Of a stretch of 64,000 nt of DNA, positions 18,656 through 28,943 are shown piece after piece. Position 1 is the stretch's first letter. Every line of letters begins with the position of its first letter. The DNA comes from Mycetohabitans sp. B8 (GTDB taxonomy: Bacteria > Pseudomonadota > Gammaproteobacteria > Burkholderiales > Burkholderiaceae): NCBI RefSeq assembly GCF_021991875.1, contig NZ_JAHLKR010000005.1:62001-126000 (forward strand), written 5' to 3'. The notes beneath the pieces are model-generated. The model had not been told where the DNA came from. It saw only the letters and a list, made by a program, of their open reading frames with translations, and searched no databases. The translations under genes and the position numbers were made by a program.

Positions 18656-19670
18656 GGAAATGGTCAAAACTGCGCCAAGTTGTGCCGATCTGGGCGCCGG
18701 ACGCATCGCACCAATGCACCGCGTGCGAGTCGACAGCGGTGGTGTCATCCGCGGGTGGATCGGCAAGGGCGTCTATTGTACCTATCCGCGTGAGTGGCAC
18801 GCTGATGCGTGCGGCGAGCGCGAGCAGCGTGTCGCGTCGGCTGGGCGGCGCGGTGAAGCACAGCTCGTAGTCGTCGCCGCCCTCGATCGCGCAGCGGTGT
18901 TGGATCGACAGAGGCTGCGCGCGCAGGGCGGCCGAGCGCGGCAGCGCGTCGACATCCACGCGCGCGGCCACGTGGGAGCGCTTGAGAATGTGTGCCAAGT
19001 CCCCGGCCAGCCCGTCGGACAGGTCGAGCGCGGCGTGCGCAACGCCCCGTAGCGCCATGCCGAGCGCGATACGGGGTTCGGGCATCTGCAGGGCATGACG
19101 TAACGCGGGCAACGCGTGCGCGGCGAGCGGCCATTCTCCGCGCAGCGCGCCCAGCGCCAAGCGCGCGTCACCTAGTGCACCAGATACCCAGATATCATCG
19201 CCGGGCTGGGCGGCGTCGCGGCGCAGTGCCTGGCCACGGGGCACGTCGCCGAACACAGTGATGCAGATGTTCAACGGTCCCGCGGTGGTGTCGCCGCCGA
19301 CCAACTCGCAGCCGTGGCGATCGGCCAGCGCGAATAGTCCGTGCGCAAATGCCTCGAGCCAGTCTTGGCGCGCTGCGCCCGCATCCGGCAGCGCCAGCGC
19401 CAGCGTGAACGCGCGCGGTTCGGCGCCCATCGCGGCCAAGTCCGACAGGTTGACTGCCAAAGCCTTGTGCCCCAGCGTCGCCGGTGGGACGTCAGCGAAG
19501 AAGTGGCGCCCTTCGATCAGCATGTCGGTGGACACCGCCAATTCATGCCCGGGCCGCGCGGCAAGCAACGCGCAATCGTCGCCGATGCCCAGCACGGTGT
19601 CGCGGCGTGGTGGCCCACTGCGGGCAAAATAACGATCAACGAGTTTGAATTCAGATAAGGATGTCGGCAT
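18645..19670 (-). CDS. thiL: Thiamine-monophosphate kinase
   Basis: A 341-residue kinase making thiamine diphosphate, the cofactor used for instance by the transketolase in this window. The start MPTSLSEFKLVDRYF at 19670 is the conserved one. The magnesium/nucleotide motif GIGDDCALL is near residue 27, and later motifs include NLSDLAAMGAEP and LDLSDGLAGDL. It is followed directly by pgpA, a common proteobacterial pairing. Confidence 0.95.
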   Translation of the reverse strand: MPTSLSEFKLVDRYFARSGPPRRDTVLGIGDDCALLAARPGHELAVSTDMLIEGRHFFADVPPATLGHKALAVNLSDLAAMGAEPRAFTLALALPDAGAARQDWLEAFAHGLFALADRHGCELVGGDTTAGPLNICITVFGDVPRGQALRRDAAQPGDDIWVSGALGDARLALGALRGEWPLAAHALPALRHALQMPEPRIALGMALRGVAHAALDLSDGLAGDLAHILKRSHVAARVDVDALPRSAALRAQPLSIQHRCAIEGGDDYELCFTAPPSRRDTLLALAARISVPLTRIGTIDALADPPADDTTAVDSHAVHWCDASGAQIGTTWRSFDHFHAE

Positions 19671-19835
19671 GGTGCGTGAAGAAGCCTGCATGACAGGGGT
19701 GCGCGCCGCGCCTTGCGCGACGCTGCTGCACGGTGTCGGCATCGCGGCGGCGGTCGGACAGCGCCGGTCTAAGATCCGCCAATGACGCTACAATGCAGCT
19801 CGACTACGCATTCTAATCCGCACTGCCAGGCCTTT

Positions 19836-22145
19836 ATGTCCACACCGACCAACAACAAGCTGCGCGAAGCCGCGCTTGATTATCACGAATTCCCGACCCC
19901 GGGGAAGATCGCCATCGCGCCCACCAAGCAAATGATCAATCAGCGCGATCTCGCGCTGGCCTATTCGCCGGGCGTGGCGGCGGCGTGCGAAGAAATCGTG
20001 GCTAATCCGCTTAACGCGGCGCGTTTTACCGCACGCAGCAATTTGGTGGGCGTGGTGTCGAACGGCACGGCCGTGCTGGGGTTGGGTGATATCGGTCCGC
20101 TTGCGGCCAAGCCGGTCATGGAAGGCAAGGCCGTGCTGTTTAAGAAGTTTGCCGGCATCGATGTGTTCGACATCGAATTGAACGAAAAGGATCCGCACAA
20201 GCTGATCGAGGTGATCGCCGCGCTGGAGCCGACCTTTGGGGGGATTAACCTGGAGGACATTAAGGCGCCGGATTGCTTCACGGTCGAGCGCGAGTGCCGT
20301 AAGCGGATGAAGATCCCGGTATTCCACGACGACCAGCATGGCACCGCGATCGTGGTGGCCGCGGCGGTGACCAACGGGCTGAAGGTCGTCGGCAAGTCGC
20401 TTGGCGAGGTGAAGGTGGTGGCCTCCGGTGCGGGTGCCGCGGCGCTTGCGTGCCTGAACCTGCTGCTCGACATGGGATTGAAGCGCGAGAACGTATTTGT
20501 CACGGACCTGGTCGGCGTCGTCTACGAGGGCCGCACGGAGCTGATGGACCCGGACAAGGCGTTGTTCGCGCAGGTCACCGACGCGCGCACGCTGTCCGAT
20601 GTGATCGGCGGCGCGGACGTGTTCCTCGGTTTGTCTGCCGGCGGCGTGCTCAAGCCGGACATGGTCAAGCAGATGGCGGCTCGTCCGCTGATCCTGGCGT
20701 TGGCCAACCCGACGCCTGAAATCCTGCCGGAAATCGCGCTCCAAGTGCGTCCCGACGCAATCCTGGCGACTGGCCGCACCGATTATCCGAACCAGGTCAA
20801 TAACGTCCTGTGTTTTCCGTTCATTTTTCGCGGCGCGCTCGATGTCGGCGCGACGACGATCACCAAGGAGATGGAAGTCGCCGCGGTCAACGCGATCGCT
20901 GAACTGGCGCGCCAAGAGCAGAGCGACATCGTGGCAACGGCGTACGGGATCCAGGACCTGACGTTCGGCCCAGAGTACCTGATTCCGAAGCCGTTCGATC
21001 CGCGGCTGATCGTGAAAGTCGCGCCGGCGGTCGCGCAGGCCGCAATGGATTGCGGCGTTGCGACGCGACCGATCGAGGATATGGACGCCTACAGGCAGCA
21101 TCTGCAGCAGTTCGTGTATCACAGCGGCACGACGATGAAGCCGATCTTCCAGATCGCGCGCGGCATCGACGCGGACAAGAAGCGCATCGTGTTCGCTGAG
21201 GGCGAGGAGGAGCGCATCCTGCGCGCGGTACAGATCGTGGTCGACGAACGGCTGGCCAAGCCGATCCTGATCGGACGACCGGCGGTGATCGAGCAGCGCA
21301 TCGCGCGCTACGGGCTGCGCCTCGTGCCGGGACAGGATTTCACGATCGTCAATACCGACCACGATGAGCGCTACCGTGATTTCTGGCAGACGTACTTCAA
21401 GATGATGGCGCGCAAGGGCATCACGCAGCAATTGGCGAAAGTCGAAATGCGGCGACGCACCACGCTGATCGGCTCGATGCTGGTACTCAAGGGTGAAGCC
21501 GACGGGATGATCTGCGGCACGATTTCGACCACGCACCGGCACTTGCATTTCATCGACCAGGTCATCGGCAAGCGCGCCGGCTGCTCGGTCTACGCGGCGA
21601 TGAACTGCCTGGTGTTGCCAGACCGGCAGATCTTCTTGGTCGACACGCACGTGAACGTTGACCCGACACCGGAGGAGTTGGCCGAGATCACGTTGATGGC
21701 TGCGGACGAGGTGCGTCGTTTCGGCATCGAGCCGAAGATCGCGCTGCTATCCCACTCCAATTTTGGTTCGAGTAACGCGCCGAGCGCCAAGAAAATGCGC
21801 GACACGCTTGCGTTGCTGCAGCAGCGTGCCCCGCAACTACAGCTCGACGGTGAAATGCATGGCGATGTCGCGCTCGATGCGAATCTGCGCAAGTTCGTGC
21901 TGCCGGAGGCGACGCTCGAGGGCGACGCGAACCTGCTGATCCTACCCAACATCGATGCAGCCAATATTTCATACAACCTGCTCAAGGCCGCGGCGGGCAA
22001 CAACATCGCGATCGGGCCGATCCTGCTGGGCGCGGCAAAGCCCGTACACGTGCTGACCGCGTCCGCGACCGTGCGGCGCATCGTGAACATGACCGCGCTG
22101 CTGGTGGCCGATGTGGCCGCGGGCGCCAAGGAATCGGGTGGGTGA
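19836..22145 (+). CDS. maeB: NADP-dependent malic enzyme with phosphotransacetylase-like domain
   Basis: A 769-residue multidomain malic enzyme that decarboxylates malate to pyruvate and makes NADPH. The ATG at 19836 is the conserved start. Residues 1 to about 160 form the malic domain (AYSPGVAAACEEI), about 165-400 the NADP-binding domain (FHDDQHGTAIV, GAGAAALACL), and about 430-760 a phosphotransacetylase-like domain that is regulatory in this family. Divergent from thiL. Confidence 0.96.
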   Translation: MSTPTNNKLREAALDYHEFPTPGKIAIAPTKQMINQRDLALAYSPGVAAACEEIVANPLNAARFTARSNLVGVVSNGTAVLGLGDIGPLAAKPVMEGKAVLFKKFAGIDVFDIELNEKDPHKLIEVIAALEPTFGGINLEDIKAPDCFTVERECRKRMKIPVFHDDQHGTAIVVAAAVTNGLKVVGKSLGEVKVVASGAGAAALACLNLLLDMGLKRENVFVTDLVGVVYEGRTELMDPDKALFAQVTDARTLSDVIGGADVFLGLSAGGVLKPDMVKQMAARPLILALANPTPEILPEIALQVRPDAILATGRTDYPNQVNNVLCFPFIFRGALDVGATTITKEMEVAAVNAIAELARQEQSDIVATAYGIQDLTFGPEYLIPKPFDPRLIVKVAPAVAQAAMDCGVATRPIEDMDAYRQHLQQFVYHSGTTMKPIFQIARGIDADKKRIVFAEGEEERILRAVQIVVDERLAKPILIGRPAVIEQRIARYGLRLVPGQDFTIVNTDHDERYRDFWQTYFKMMARKGITQQLAKVEMRRRTTLIGSMLVLKGEADGMICGTISTTHRHLHFIDQVIGKRAGCSVYAAMNCLVLPDRQIFLVDTHVNVDPTPEELAEITLMAADEVRRFGIEPKIALLSHSNFGSSNAPSAKKMRDTLALLQQRAPQLQLDGEMHGDVALDANLRKFVLPEATLEGDANLLILPNIDAANISYNLLKAAAGNNIAIGPILLGAAKPVHVLTASATVRRIVNMTALLVADVAAGAKESGG

Positions 22146-22577
22146 ACCCAGGACTCGGGTGAGTGATGAACCGTGGGACGGCAGGCAACGGCTCTGCCAC
22201 CGCGGCACGGCATGTGCCGTATCAGGCAGCGCATCGAAACCGGATGCAAAAAAGCGTGTGTCACGGATGAGGCACGCAGGCGGCGGTTGGGGGCAACCGC
22301 CGGACTGCTCGACAATGCTGTGCGACATTTACGCGCAGCACCCAGATGCTTCACCGCTCCAACGCGACCTGTCGGTCGCGCCATCGGGGCCAAAGCGAGC
22401 CGTTACGCCGTTGCGCAAACGTTTGCGCGCCTGTATTTGAATGCTGTGAAGGCGCGGTTCTCGATGCAAGCGAATGTTTGATGACTGCAGCGATCATCCA
22501 AACTTGGATTGCTTCGTAGATACTTTAGTGATGTTAGACTCCCGCCCCGTGTGCTAGTCGTGAAAATTTAACCTTGC
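22146..22577. other. Intergenic stretch between maeB and the RNase remnant
   Basis: About 430 bp with no recognised gene. One plus-strand frame (22173-22481) stays open for 102 codons, but its residues are Arg/Ala-rich and typical of chance GC-rich frames. From about 22500 the sequence becomes AT-richer and holds a possible promoter, TTGCTT and TGTTAG with 17 bases between, for the RNase gene. Confidence 0.4.
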
Positions 22578-22610
22578 AATGGCCTAACACCATTGATTAT
22601 TAAGGCCATT
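22578..22610 (+). repeat. Inverted repeat (8-bp perfect arms) upstream of the RNase gene
   Basis: AATGGCCT and AGGCCATT flank a 17-base AT-rich loop about 60 bp before the ATG of the RNase remnant. It would form a hairpin in the leader RNA or could be a protein-binding site. Confidence 0.55.
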
Positions 22611-22668
22611 CGGGATAACCTTACGTTTTTAATGGTCGTGTACGCGTCCTCTTCGCGAAACGAGATAC

Positions 22669-23079
22669 ATGATCGGCAAATGGCTCTGTCACGGCACGCT
22701 TGCGGTGACCGTGTCCGTCACCAGCGTGCCAGGCTTGGTTTCCACTGCGTGGGCGCGAACTCGCCGCCGTCAAACGCGCCCATTGGCGCCACGCCCGGCG
22801 AGGTGTCGATTGCTGGGCTGCCTGGTGAAGTACCGTTCACGTTCAAATCGATCCAGGCCGGCCGTCCGTTCCCTTATCCGAAGGATGGCGACGTGTTCGG
22901 TCATATCGAGCGGCGCCTGCCGGTGCGGCTCCGTGGCTATTTTCACGAGCACACGGTGAAGACGCCGCGCGCGCCATCGCGGAGTACGTAGCATCGTCCG
23001 CGGGAGAGCGCCGTGTTATATCGGTGAATGCTATTACACCGGCGACCATTATGCGAGTTTCAAACGAATTGTGGGATGA
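22669..23079 (+). pseudogene. Secreted barnase/RNase Sa-type ribonuclease, frameshifted
   Basis: Three frames rebuild a secreted guanyl-specific RNase. The signal peptide MIGKWLCHGTLAVTVSVTSV in frame 1 is followed by ALPGEV-like mature sequence in another frame (PFPYPKDGDVFGHIERRLP, GYFHEHTVKTP), then back in frame 1 by RHRGVRSIVRG and CYYTGDHYASFKRIVG to a TGA at 23077. The RNase Sa active-site residues are still encoded (Glu in HEHTV, Arg in the RHRGVRSIV region, His in GDHYASF), but no single frame joins them. At least two indels are needed, so it should not make an active toxin. The stop overlaps the barstar start. Confidence 0.85.
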
Positions 23080-23633
23080 CTACGGTTATGAGCGACAACA
23101 CTTATTCGCACGGCACCGGGGTCGCGCGCGATATCTTCGCGCTGAACGACAGCAGGTTGTTTCAGCGCGTGCTGCGCCAGCAGGACGCCGAACGTGAGCG
23201 CCGTGCCGGTGCGCTGCTGTCCAACGAGGCAAACATGAGTCTTTTCAAGACGGTGCGCTCGAACATCGTGCAATCGATCCGTGCGTTCCGCGTGCCGGAG
23301 CTGGCCAATGAGGCGGCCCGGCTGGGCCACCATTTCCTGTATGCAAATTGCGCGGCCGCGCAGACGAAGGCGGAAGTGCTCGAAACGATCTCGACATCGT
23401 TTTTTTTCCCCAAGCACTTTGGCAAGAACTACGATGCGTTGTACGACTGCCTGACCGACGTCGTGCACAAGGCGGGAGCGCAACCTGGATTCGTGATCGT
23501 GCTCGAGGGCTTGCCTGCGACGCACAAGTTCGACAAGGAGGCGCGGGAGACACTGCTCGATGTGTTTCGCGAGGCAGCCGAATTCTGGGCCGAGCGGAAG
23601 GTGAACTTTCGCGTGTTCTATTCGTTTGCTTGA
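23076..23633 (+). CDS. Barstar-family ribonuclease inhibitor
   Basis: A 185-residue protein whose residues about 85-180 form a barstar domain: FFPKHFGKNYDALYDCLTDV matches the barstar helix carrying the acidic residues that plug the RNase active site. The ATG at 23076 overlaps the RNase stop as ATGA, implying translational coupling; an alternative ATG lies at 23088. The N-terminal 80 residues are an extension beyond Bacillus barstar. Family knowledge says it neutralises a cognate barnase in the cytoplasm. Its partner here is a pseudogene, yet this frame is intact. Confidence 0.9.
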   Translation: MTTVMSDNTYSHGTGVARDIFALNDSRLFQRVLRQQDAERERRAGALLSNEANMSLFKTVRSNIVQSIRAFRVPELANEAARLGHHFLYANCAAAQTKAEVLETISTSFFFPKHFGKNYDALYDCLTDVVHKAGAQPGFVIVLEGLPATHKFDKEARETLLDVFREAAEFWAERKVNFRVFYSFA

Positions 23634-23688
23634 CGCAGTCCGGCTTCCGGCTCGCCCGCGCGTGACGTGGGCAGTTCACGCCGGCTTT

Positions 23689-24444
23689 TCACCATCCGCC
23701 CCAGCGTGCCGCCAACGCGGCCAGCATCGCGATGCCGGCCGTCTCGGTGCGCAGCACGCGTGGGCCCAGGCCGAGCGGCATGAAGCCGTGGGCTATCGCG
23801 GCTGCCTCCTCGGTGGCCGACAGCCCGCCTTCTGGCCCAATCATCACGATGACCGGCGCAGCAGGTGTGGTGTCGGGCAGTGCCGCGAACGGCCGCTCGG
23901 CGCGCGGTGACAGCAACAGACGCAGTGCATTGTCACGGGGCGCAGCCACGGATGACTCGAGCCAGGTCATGACGTCGGTGGGCGGCGCAACGTCGGGCAG
24001 CCGATTACGCCCGCATTGCTCGCATGCGGCCCGCACCAGCGCCTGCCAGTGCGCGTGGCGCCGAGCGGCGCGCTCGCCCGTCAGCCGCACGACGCTGCGT
24101 GCGGTCGTCAGCGGTATCACGCCGGCCACGCCCAGTTCGACGGCTTTCTCCAGCAGCCAGTCCATTTTGTCGCCCCCGGCAATGCCTTGCGCTAGCACGA
24201 CGCGATAAGGCGGCTCGACCTCCCGTGCGTCGAAGCGGCCGACTTGCACCGTCGCCGAACGCTTATCCAACTGAAGCAATTCGGCGTCGAACTGGCCACC
24301 TTCCCCGTTGAATAAGATCGCCTTGTCACCCGCTTGTAGCCGCAGCACGTGCATATGACGCACGACATCGTCTGGCAACGGCGTGCTGTGGCCGCTGTGC
24401 AGCGGCATGGGGACAAAAAAGCGAGGTGGCGATAGCGTGGTCAT
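23689..24444 (-). CDS. rsmE: 16S rRNA (uracil1498-N3)-methyltransferase
   Basis: A 251-residue SPOUT-fold methyltransferase acting on U1498 of 16S rRNA. The start MTTLSPPRFFVPMPL at 24444 is conserved; the frame extends upstream without homology. The C-terminal trefoil-knot SAM site shows MIGPEGGLSATEE and LGPRVLRTETAG. It is followed on the same strand only by intergenic DNA and preceded by the speE-like gene. Confidence 0.94.
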   Translation of the reverse strand: MTTLSPPRFFVPMPLHSGHSTPLPDDVVRHMHVLRLQAGDKAILFNGEGGQFDAELLQLDKRSATVQVGRFDAREVEPPYRVVLAQGIAGGDKMDWLLEKAVELGVAGVIPLTTARSVVRLTGERAARRHAHWQALVRAACEQCGRNRLPDVAPPTDVMTWLESSVAAPRDNALRLLLSPRAERPFAALPDTTPAAPVIVMIGPEGGLSATEEAAAIAHGFMPLGLGPRVLRTETAGIAMLAALAARWGGW

Positions 24445-24556
24445 TGTCGAGAGGGCGGGGTGTGGCGTGTGACGCGCGCGTGCGCACCGCCCGGATTGTG
24501 TCATAACTGCGGCGGCGCAAGCGAGCCGTCGCCCGGCGATGCGTCGCGGCGTGGCA

Positions 24557-25525
24557 TCATTTCGGCGCCGTGCCGCGATCCGGTATCCGCTCGATGAAAA
24601 AAGCATCGTGGCGGGATGGGTCATAGTATTCGAGCCCGGACAATCCCCATTGCGCCGCGCGCTCGGCCGCCCGTTGCGCGGGCAGTTGCCCGGCATCGAA
24701 TGTGTCACTGACCACGGCCATCTGCCACGGCGAGCCGTATAACGGCACATACGCCTGCATGAGCGCGACATGACCAAACGCGGCGCGCAGCGTGCCGAGC
24801 AGTGTCGCGACCTGGCCGGGCTGGAACAGCGGCGAGCCGACGTGGATCGACAGTACCGCGTCGTCCACCATGCGTGTGCGCAGCAATGCATAAAAATTGC
24901 GCGTGTACAGCGCTGAGGCCGGCGAATCGGGCGGCGTCAAATCGAACACGACCGCGTCGAAGCGCTCTTGCGTGTGCTGCACAAAGTGCAACGCGTCCCC
25001 CGTGACGATCTGCACGCGCGGATCGTCGAGTGCGCCACGATGCACGCGTTGTAGGTGGCGTCGCGCCATCGCCACGACCGCGGGATCAAGCTCCGCGATG
25101 ACGATGTACTCCAGTGTCTTGTACTTGAGCCACTGCCGCGCCGCACCGCCATCGCCGCCGCCGAGAACTAGCACGCGCCGCGGAGGCTGCCCCCGCGCCA
25201 GCGCGCCGGGATGCACCATGCTTTCGTGATAGAGGTACTCGTCACGCTCGGATGTCATCGGGCGTTTGTCCAGCACGAACAGCTTGCCGAGCAGCGGCGT
25301 ATCCCAGAGCTCGATATGCTGATATGCCGACTCGATTGTTTGCAGCCGTCGAGCGCCGGTGAACGTGTACGCATAATATGCGCACGGACGGAACGTCAGT
25401 GAGCCGCCGTGCGCGTCCGGGCAGTCGGGGTCGTGCGTGGCGTCAACGGGCTTCACGGCGTGCGGCGGCGTGCGCGATGATGGCGAGCGCAGTTTCAATC
25501 GGCAGGACTCCTCGAGGGGGGGCAT
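24557..25525 (-). CDS. Spermidine synthase-like aminopropyltransferase (PABS domain)
   Basis: A Rossmann-fold polyamine synthase-like protein, 322 residues from the ATG at 25525. It shows AYQHIELWDTPLLGKLFVLD, the substrate motif TSERDEYLYHESMVHPGAL, the SAM-site VLVLGGGDGGAARQ, and FDLTPPDSPA with the Asp of the active site. The start is uncertain: a TTG at 25498 (then KLRSPSSR) has GAGGAG nine bases upstream, whereas the ATG has no clear site. Product could be spermidine or a related polyamine. Minus strand, divergent from tkt. Confidence 0.85.
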   Translation of the reverse strand: MPPLEESCRLKLRSPSSRTPPHAVKPVDATHDPDCPDAHGGSLTFRPCAYYAYTFTGARRLQTIESAYQHIELWDTPLLGKLFVLDKRPMTSERDEYLYHESMVHPGALARGQPPRRVLVLGGGDGGAARQWLKYKTLEYIVIAELDPAVVAMARRHLQRVHRGALDDPRVQIVTGDALHFVQHTQERFDAVVFDLTPPDSPASALYTRNFYALLRTRMVDDAVLSIHVGSPLFQPGQVATLLGTLRAAFGHVALMQAYVPLYGSPWQMAVVSDTFDAGQLPAQRAAERAAQWGLSGLEYYDPSRHDAFFIERIPDRGTAPK

Positions 25526-25739
25526 GGCGCCGTTGTGGCAGTGTGGCCAGGCAGTTCGCGATCTGCGCGTGCACCCGTGGCGCGGCGCAACGTCGCCAAG
25601 CAGCGGCAGGCCCGTCTGTTAGAATAACGTGCTTTGCGACGCTTCGCGCGCGGGCGTGCCCGCATGCGTTTCCCATTGCACCGGCGCGGCCGCGACGCGC
25701 GACGCGTGCGGCCCTGCTTTTCCTGAGTCCGGACCCGAT

Positions 25740-27773
25740 ATGACAACCCCGCCCGACACCCAGACCACCGTGATGGCCAACGCAATCCGTGCGTTGGCCA
25801 TGGACGCCGTTCAGCAAGCCAATTCTGGCCATCCGGGGATGCCGATGGGCATGGCGGAAATCGCCGTGGCGCTATGGCAACGTCATCTGCGGCACAATCC
25901 GGCCAATCCGCATTGGGCGGACCGGGACCGCTTCGTGCTGTCTAATGGGCATGGGTCGATGCTGCTGTACGCACTGCTGCACCTGAGCGGCTATGACTTG
26001 CCGATGGACGAGTTGAAGCATTTCCGCCAATTGCATTCGAAGACACCCGGCCATCCAGAGGTTGGGATCACACCGGGTATCGAGACGACCACCGGGCCGC
26101 TGGGTCAGGGATTGGCCAACGCGGTGGGCATGGCGCTGGCCGAAGCGCTGCTGGCGGCCGAATTCAACCAGCCTGACGCGAAGATCGTCGACCACTACAC
26201 GTATGTGTTTGTCGGTGACGGCTGCCTGATGGAAGGGGTGTCGCACGAGGCTTGCTCGCTGGCGGGCACGCTGGGGTTGTCGAAGCTGATCGTGCTGTAT
26301 GACGACAACGGCATTTCGATTGACGGGGATGTCGGGCACTGGTTTGCCGACGATACGCCGAAGCGCTTCGAGGCCTATGGCTGGAACGTGATCCGCGCGG
26401 TCGATGGTCACGACGTGGACGCGGTCGACGCGGCCATCCGCGTCGCGAAGCAGTCGGACAAGCCGACGCTGATCTGCTGCCGTACCGTCATCGGCAGGGG
26501 GGCGCCGAACAAGGCCGGCGGCCACGACGTGCACGGCGCGCCGCTGGGCGCGGCGGAGATTGCCGCGACGCGCGCGGCGATCGGCTGGGGTGCCGAGCCT
26601 TTCGTGATCCCGCAGGACGTCTATGCGCTGTGGGATGCAAAGGGGACGGGCGCCCGGGCCGAGCGTGAGTGGAATGAGGCTTTTGCCGCGTATCGGGCGA
26701 AGTATCCGCAGCAGGCGGCTGAGTTTGAGCGCCGCATCGCCGGCCGGCTGCCGGCGCATTGGGCCGAGGCCGCGCAGCGGCTGATCGCCGCCGCTAACGA
26801 GCGTGCTGAGACGGTCGCGACCCGTAAGGCGTCGCAGCAGGCGATCGAGGCGCTGGCTGCGGCATTGCCGGAACTGCTGGGCGGCTCGGCCGACCTCACT
26901 GGCTCGAACTTGACCAACTGGAAGGCCAGCAAGCCGGTACGCGCGGGCCGTGAAAGCGGCGCGCCGATGCTGCAATGGGGCAATCACGTCAACTACGGAG
27001 TGCGCGAATTCGGCATGAGCGCGGCGCTCAACGGCGTGGCGCTACACGGTGGTTACTTGCCATTCGGCGGCACGTTCCTGACCTTCTCAGATTACAGCCG
27101 CAACGCATTGCGGATGGCCGCACTGATGAAGACCCGCTCGATCTTCGTATTCACGCACGACTCGATCGGGCTCGGCGAGGATGGCCCGACGCACCAGTCG
27201 ATCGAGCACGTGTCGAGCCTGCGCCTGATTCCGAACATGGACGTGTGGCGCCCGGCCGACACGGTCGAGACCGCGGTGGCCTGGACGCAGGCGGTTGAGC
27301 GCCATGGGCCATCGTCGTTGATCTTTAGCCGACAGAACCTGGCGTTCTCCGCGCGAACCGACGCACAGATTGCGGCGGTCGCCCGGGGTGGATACGTGCT
27401 GCGCGACTGGAATGACGACATCCCGGCCCGCAAGGTGATCCTGATCGCGACGGGCTCCGAGGTCGAGCTCGCGCTGAACGCCGTCGAGCCGCTGGCGCGC
27501 GTGGGCATCGGCGCCCGCGTTGTATCGATGCCATCGACTACGGTATTCGACCGGCAGGATGCCGAATGGCGCGAGCGCGTCCTGCCACGCGGCGTGGCGC
27601 GAGTGGCGATCGAGGCTGGCGTCACGGGGTTCTGGCACAAATATGTGGGAATCGACGGCGGCGTGGTCGGGATCGACACGTTCGGCGAATCGGCGCCCGC
27701 CGGCGTGTTGTTCAAGCATTTTGGCTTCACGGTCGATAACGTTGTCAACACCGTGAAGTCGGTACTGGGTTAA
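25740..27773 (+). CDS. tkt: Transketolase
   Basis: A 677-residue thiamine diphosphate enzyme that moves two-carbon units in the pentose phosphate pathway. The ATG at 25740 ([18 protein letters not shown]) is preferred. Motifs include [13 protein letters not shown], the TPP-binding segment [13 protein letters not shown] ending in the Asn of DDNGISIDG, and [22 protein letters not shown] at 25620-25625 may be the -10 box. It is followed by gap at 79 bp, a common Burkholderia order. Confidence 0.97.
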   Translation: MTTPPDTQTTVMANAIRALAMDAVQQANSGHPGMPMGMAEIAVALWQRHLRHNPANPHWADRDRFVLSNGHGSMLLYALLHLSGYDLPMDELKHFRQLHSKTPGHPEVGITPGIETTTGPLGQGLANAVGMALAEALLAAEFNQPDAKIVDHYTYVFVGDGCLMEGVSHEACSLAGTLGLSKLIVLYDDNGISIDGDVGHWFADDTPKRFEAYGWNVIRAVDGHDVDAVDAAIRVAKQSDKPTLICCRTVIGRGAPNKAGGHDVHGAPLGAAEIAATRAAIGWGAEPFVIPQDVYALWDAKGTGARAEREWNEAFAAYRAKYPQQAAEFERRIAGRLPAHWAEAAQRLIAAANERAETVATRKASQQAIEALAAALPELLGGSADLTGSNLTNWKASKPVRAGRESGAPMLQWGNHVNYGVREFGMSAALNGVALHGGYLPFGGTFLTFSDYSRNALRMAALMKTRSIFVFTHDSIGLGEDGPTHQSIEHVSSLRLIPNMDVWRPADTVETAVAWTQAVERHGPSSLIFSRQNLAFSARTDAQIAAVARGGYVLRDWNDDIPARKVILIATGSEVELALNAVEPLARVGIGARVVSMPSTTVFDRQDAEWRERVLPRGVARVAIEAGVTGFWHKYVGIDGGVVGIDTFGESAPAGVLFKHFGFTVDNVVNTVKSVLG

Positions 27774-27852
27774 GCCGAGAATGTGTGACGTGCCGACCGT
27801 GCGTCGCACAGTCTCGGTCGAAGCGTTGCCATTTACCCATTAGGAGATAGAC

Positions 27853-28863
27853 ATGACGATTCGCGTCGCAATCAACGGTTATGGCCGTATTGGCCGCAAT
27901 ACGCTGCGGGCCCATTATGAGGGCGGCAAGAAGCACGACATCGAGATCGTGGCGATCAACGACCTCGGCAATGCCCAGACCAACGCGCATCTGACCCAGT
28001 ATGACACTGCGCATGGCAAGTTCCCGGGCACCGTCTCGGTTGACGGCGACTACATGATCGTCAACGGCGACAAGATCCGCGTGCTCGCGAACCGCAACCC
28101 GGCCGAGCTACCGTGGGGCGATCTTGGCGTGGATGTCGTACTTGAGTGCACCGGTTTCTTCACGACAAAGGAGAAGGCGAGCGCGCACCTGAAGGGTGGC
28201 GCGAAGAAGGTCGTGATTTCGGCGCCGGGCGGCAAAGATGTCGACGCGACGATCGTCTATGGTGTGAACCACCCGGTGCTGAAGGCGTCGGATACGGTCA
28301 TCTCGAACGCCTCGTGCACGACGAACTGCCTTGCGCCGCTAGTCAAGCCGCTGCACGACAAGATCGGCGTCGAGAACGGCCTGATGACGACGATCCACGC
28401 GTACACGAACGATCAGGTGCTGACTGACGTGTACCATGAGGACCTGCGCCGCGCCCGCTCGGCCACGCACAGCATGATCCCGACCAAGACCGGCGCGGCG
28501 GCAGCCGTCGGCCTGGTGCTGCCGGAGCTGAACGGTAAGCTCGATGGCTACGCGGTGCGCGTGCCGACGATCAACGTGTCGATCGTTGACCTGTCGTTCA
28601 TCGCGTCGCGCGACACGAGCGTGGACGAAGTGAACAAGATCCTGAAGGAAGCGTCGGAAGGCGCGCTCAAGGGCATCCTCGCCTACAGTGACGCGCCGCT
28701 GGTATCGGTTGACTTCAACCACAACCCGGCGTCCTCGACATTCGATGCGACGCTCACGAAGGTGTCGGGCCGTCTCGTGAAGGTGTCGAGCTGGTACGAC
28801 AATGAGTGGGGCTTCTCGAACCGGATGCTCGATACGACGGTGGCGTTGGCCAACGCGAAGTAA
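27853..28863 (+). CDS. gap: Type I glyceraldehyde-3-phosphate dehydrogenase
   Basis: A 336-residue glycolytic dehydrogenase. The NAD-binding start is [15 protein letters not shown], the catalytic Cys lies in [12 protein letters not shown] near residue 157, and the C-terminus has [13 protein letters not shown]. The start has a TAGGAGA site at good spacing. It is the last gene before a strong intrinsic terminator and is probably expressed both with tkt and alone. Confidence 0.98.
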   Translation: MTIRVAINGYGRIGRNTLRAHYEGGKKHDIEIVAINDLGNAQTNAHLTQYDTAHGKFPGTVSVDGDYMIVNGDKIRVLANRNPAELPWGDLGVDVVLECTGFFTTKEKASAHLKGGAKKVVISAPGGKDVDATIVYGVNHPVLKASDTVISNASCTTNCLAPLVKPLHDKIGVENGLMTTIHAYTNDQVLTDVYHEDLRRARSATHSMIPTKTGAAAAVGLVLPELNGKLDGYAVRVPTINVSIVDLSFIASRDTSVDEVNKILKEASEGALKGILAYSDAPLVSVDFNHNPASSTFDATLTKVSGRLVKVSSWYDNEWGFSNRMLDTTVALANAK

Positions 28864-28892
28864 CGCGCGAGCGCACACGAAGCAGCATGTGC

Positions 28893-28929
28893 GACAAAAA
28901 AAGCCGCCAGGCCAGGCGGCTTTTTTGTC
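28893..28929. terminator. Bidirectional intrinsic terminator between gap and fur
   Basis: A hairpin with stem AAAGCCGCC / GGCGGCTTT and loop AGGCCA is flanked by an A-run on the left and a T-run on the right, so it has the U-tract in both directions. It lies 30 bp after the gap stop and 15 bp after the fur stop, ending both convergent genes. Confidence 0.92.
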
Positions 28930-28943
28930 GGCGCGCAGCGCGA

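Noticed and set aside
19788-21650. A 620-codon open frame on the minus strand opposite maeB
   Set aside because: Arg/His/Asp-rich sequence with no family features, fully inside a well-supported gene on the other strand; a typical GC-rich shadow.
22593-22991. A stand-alone 132-residue ORF
   Set aside because: Its second half is the middle of the frameshifted RNase; the first half has no sense of its own.
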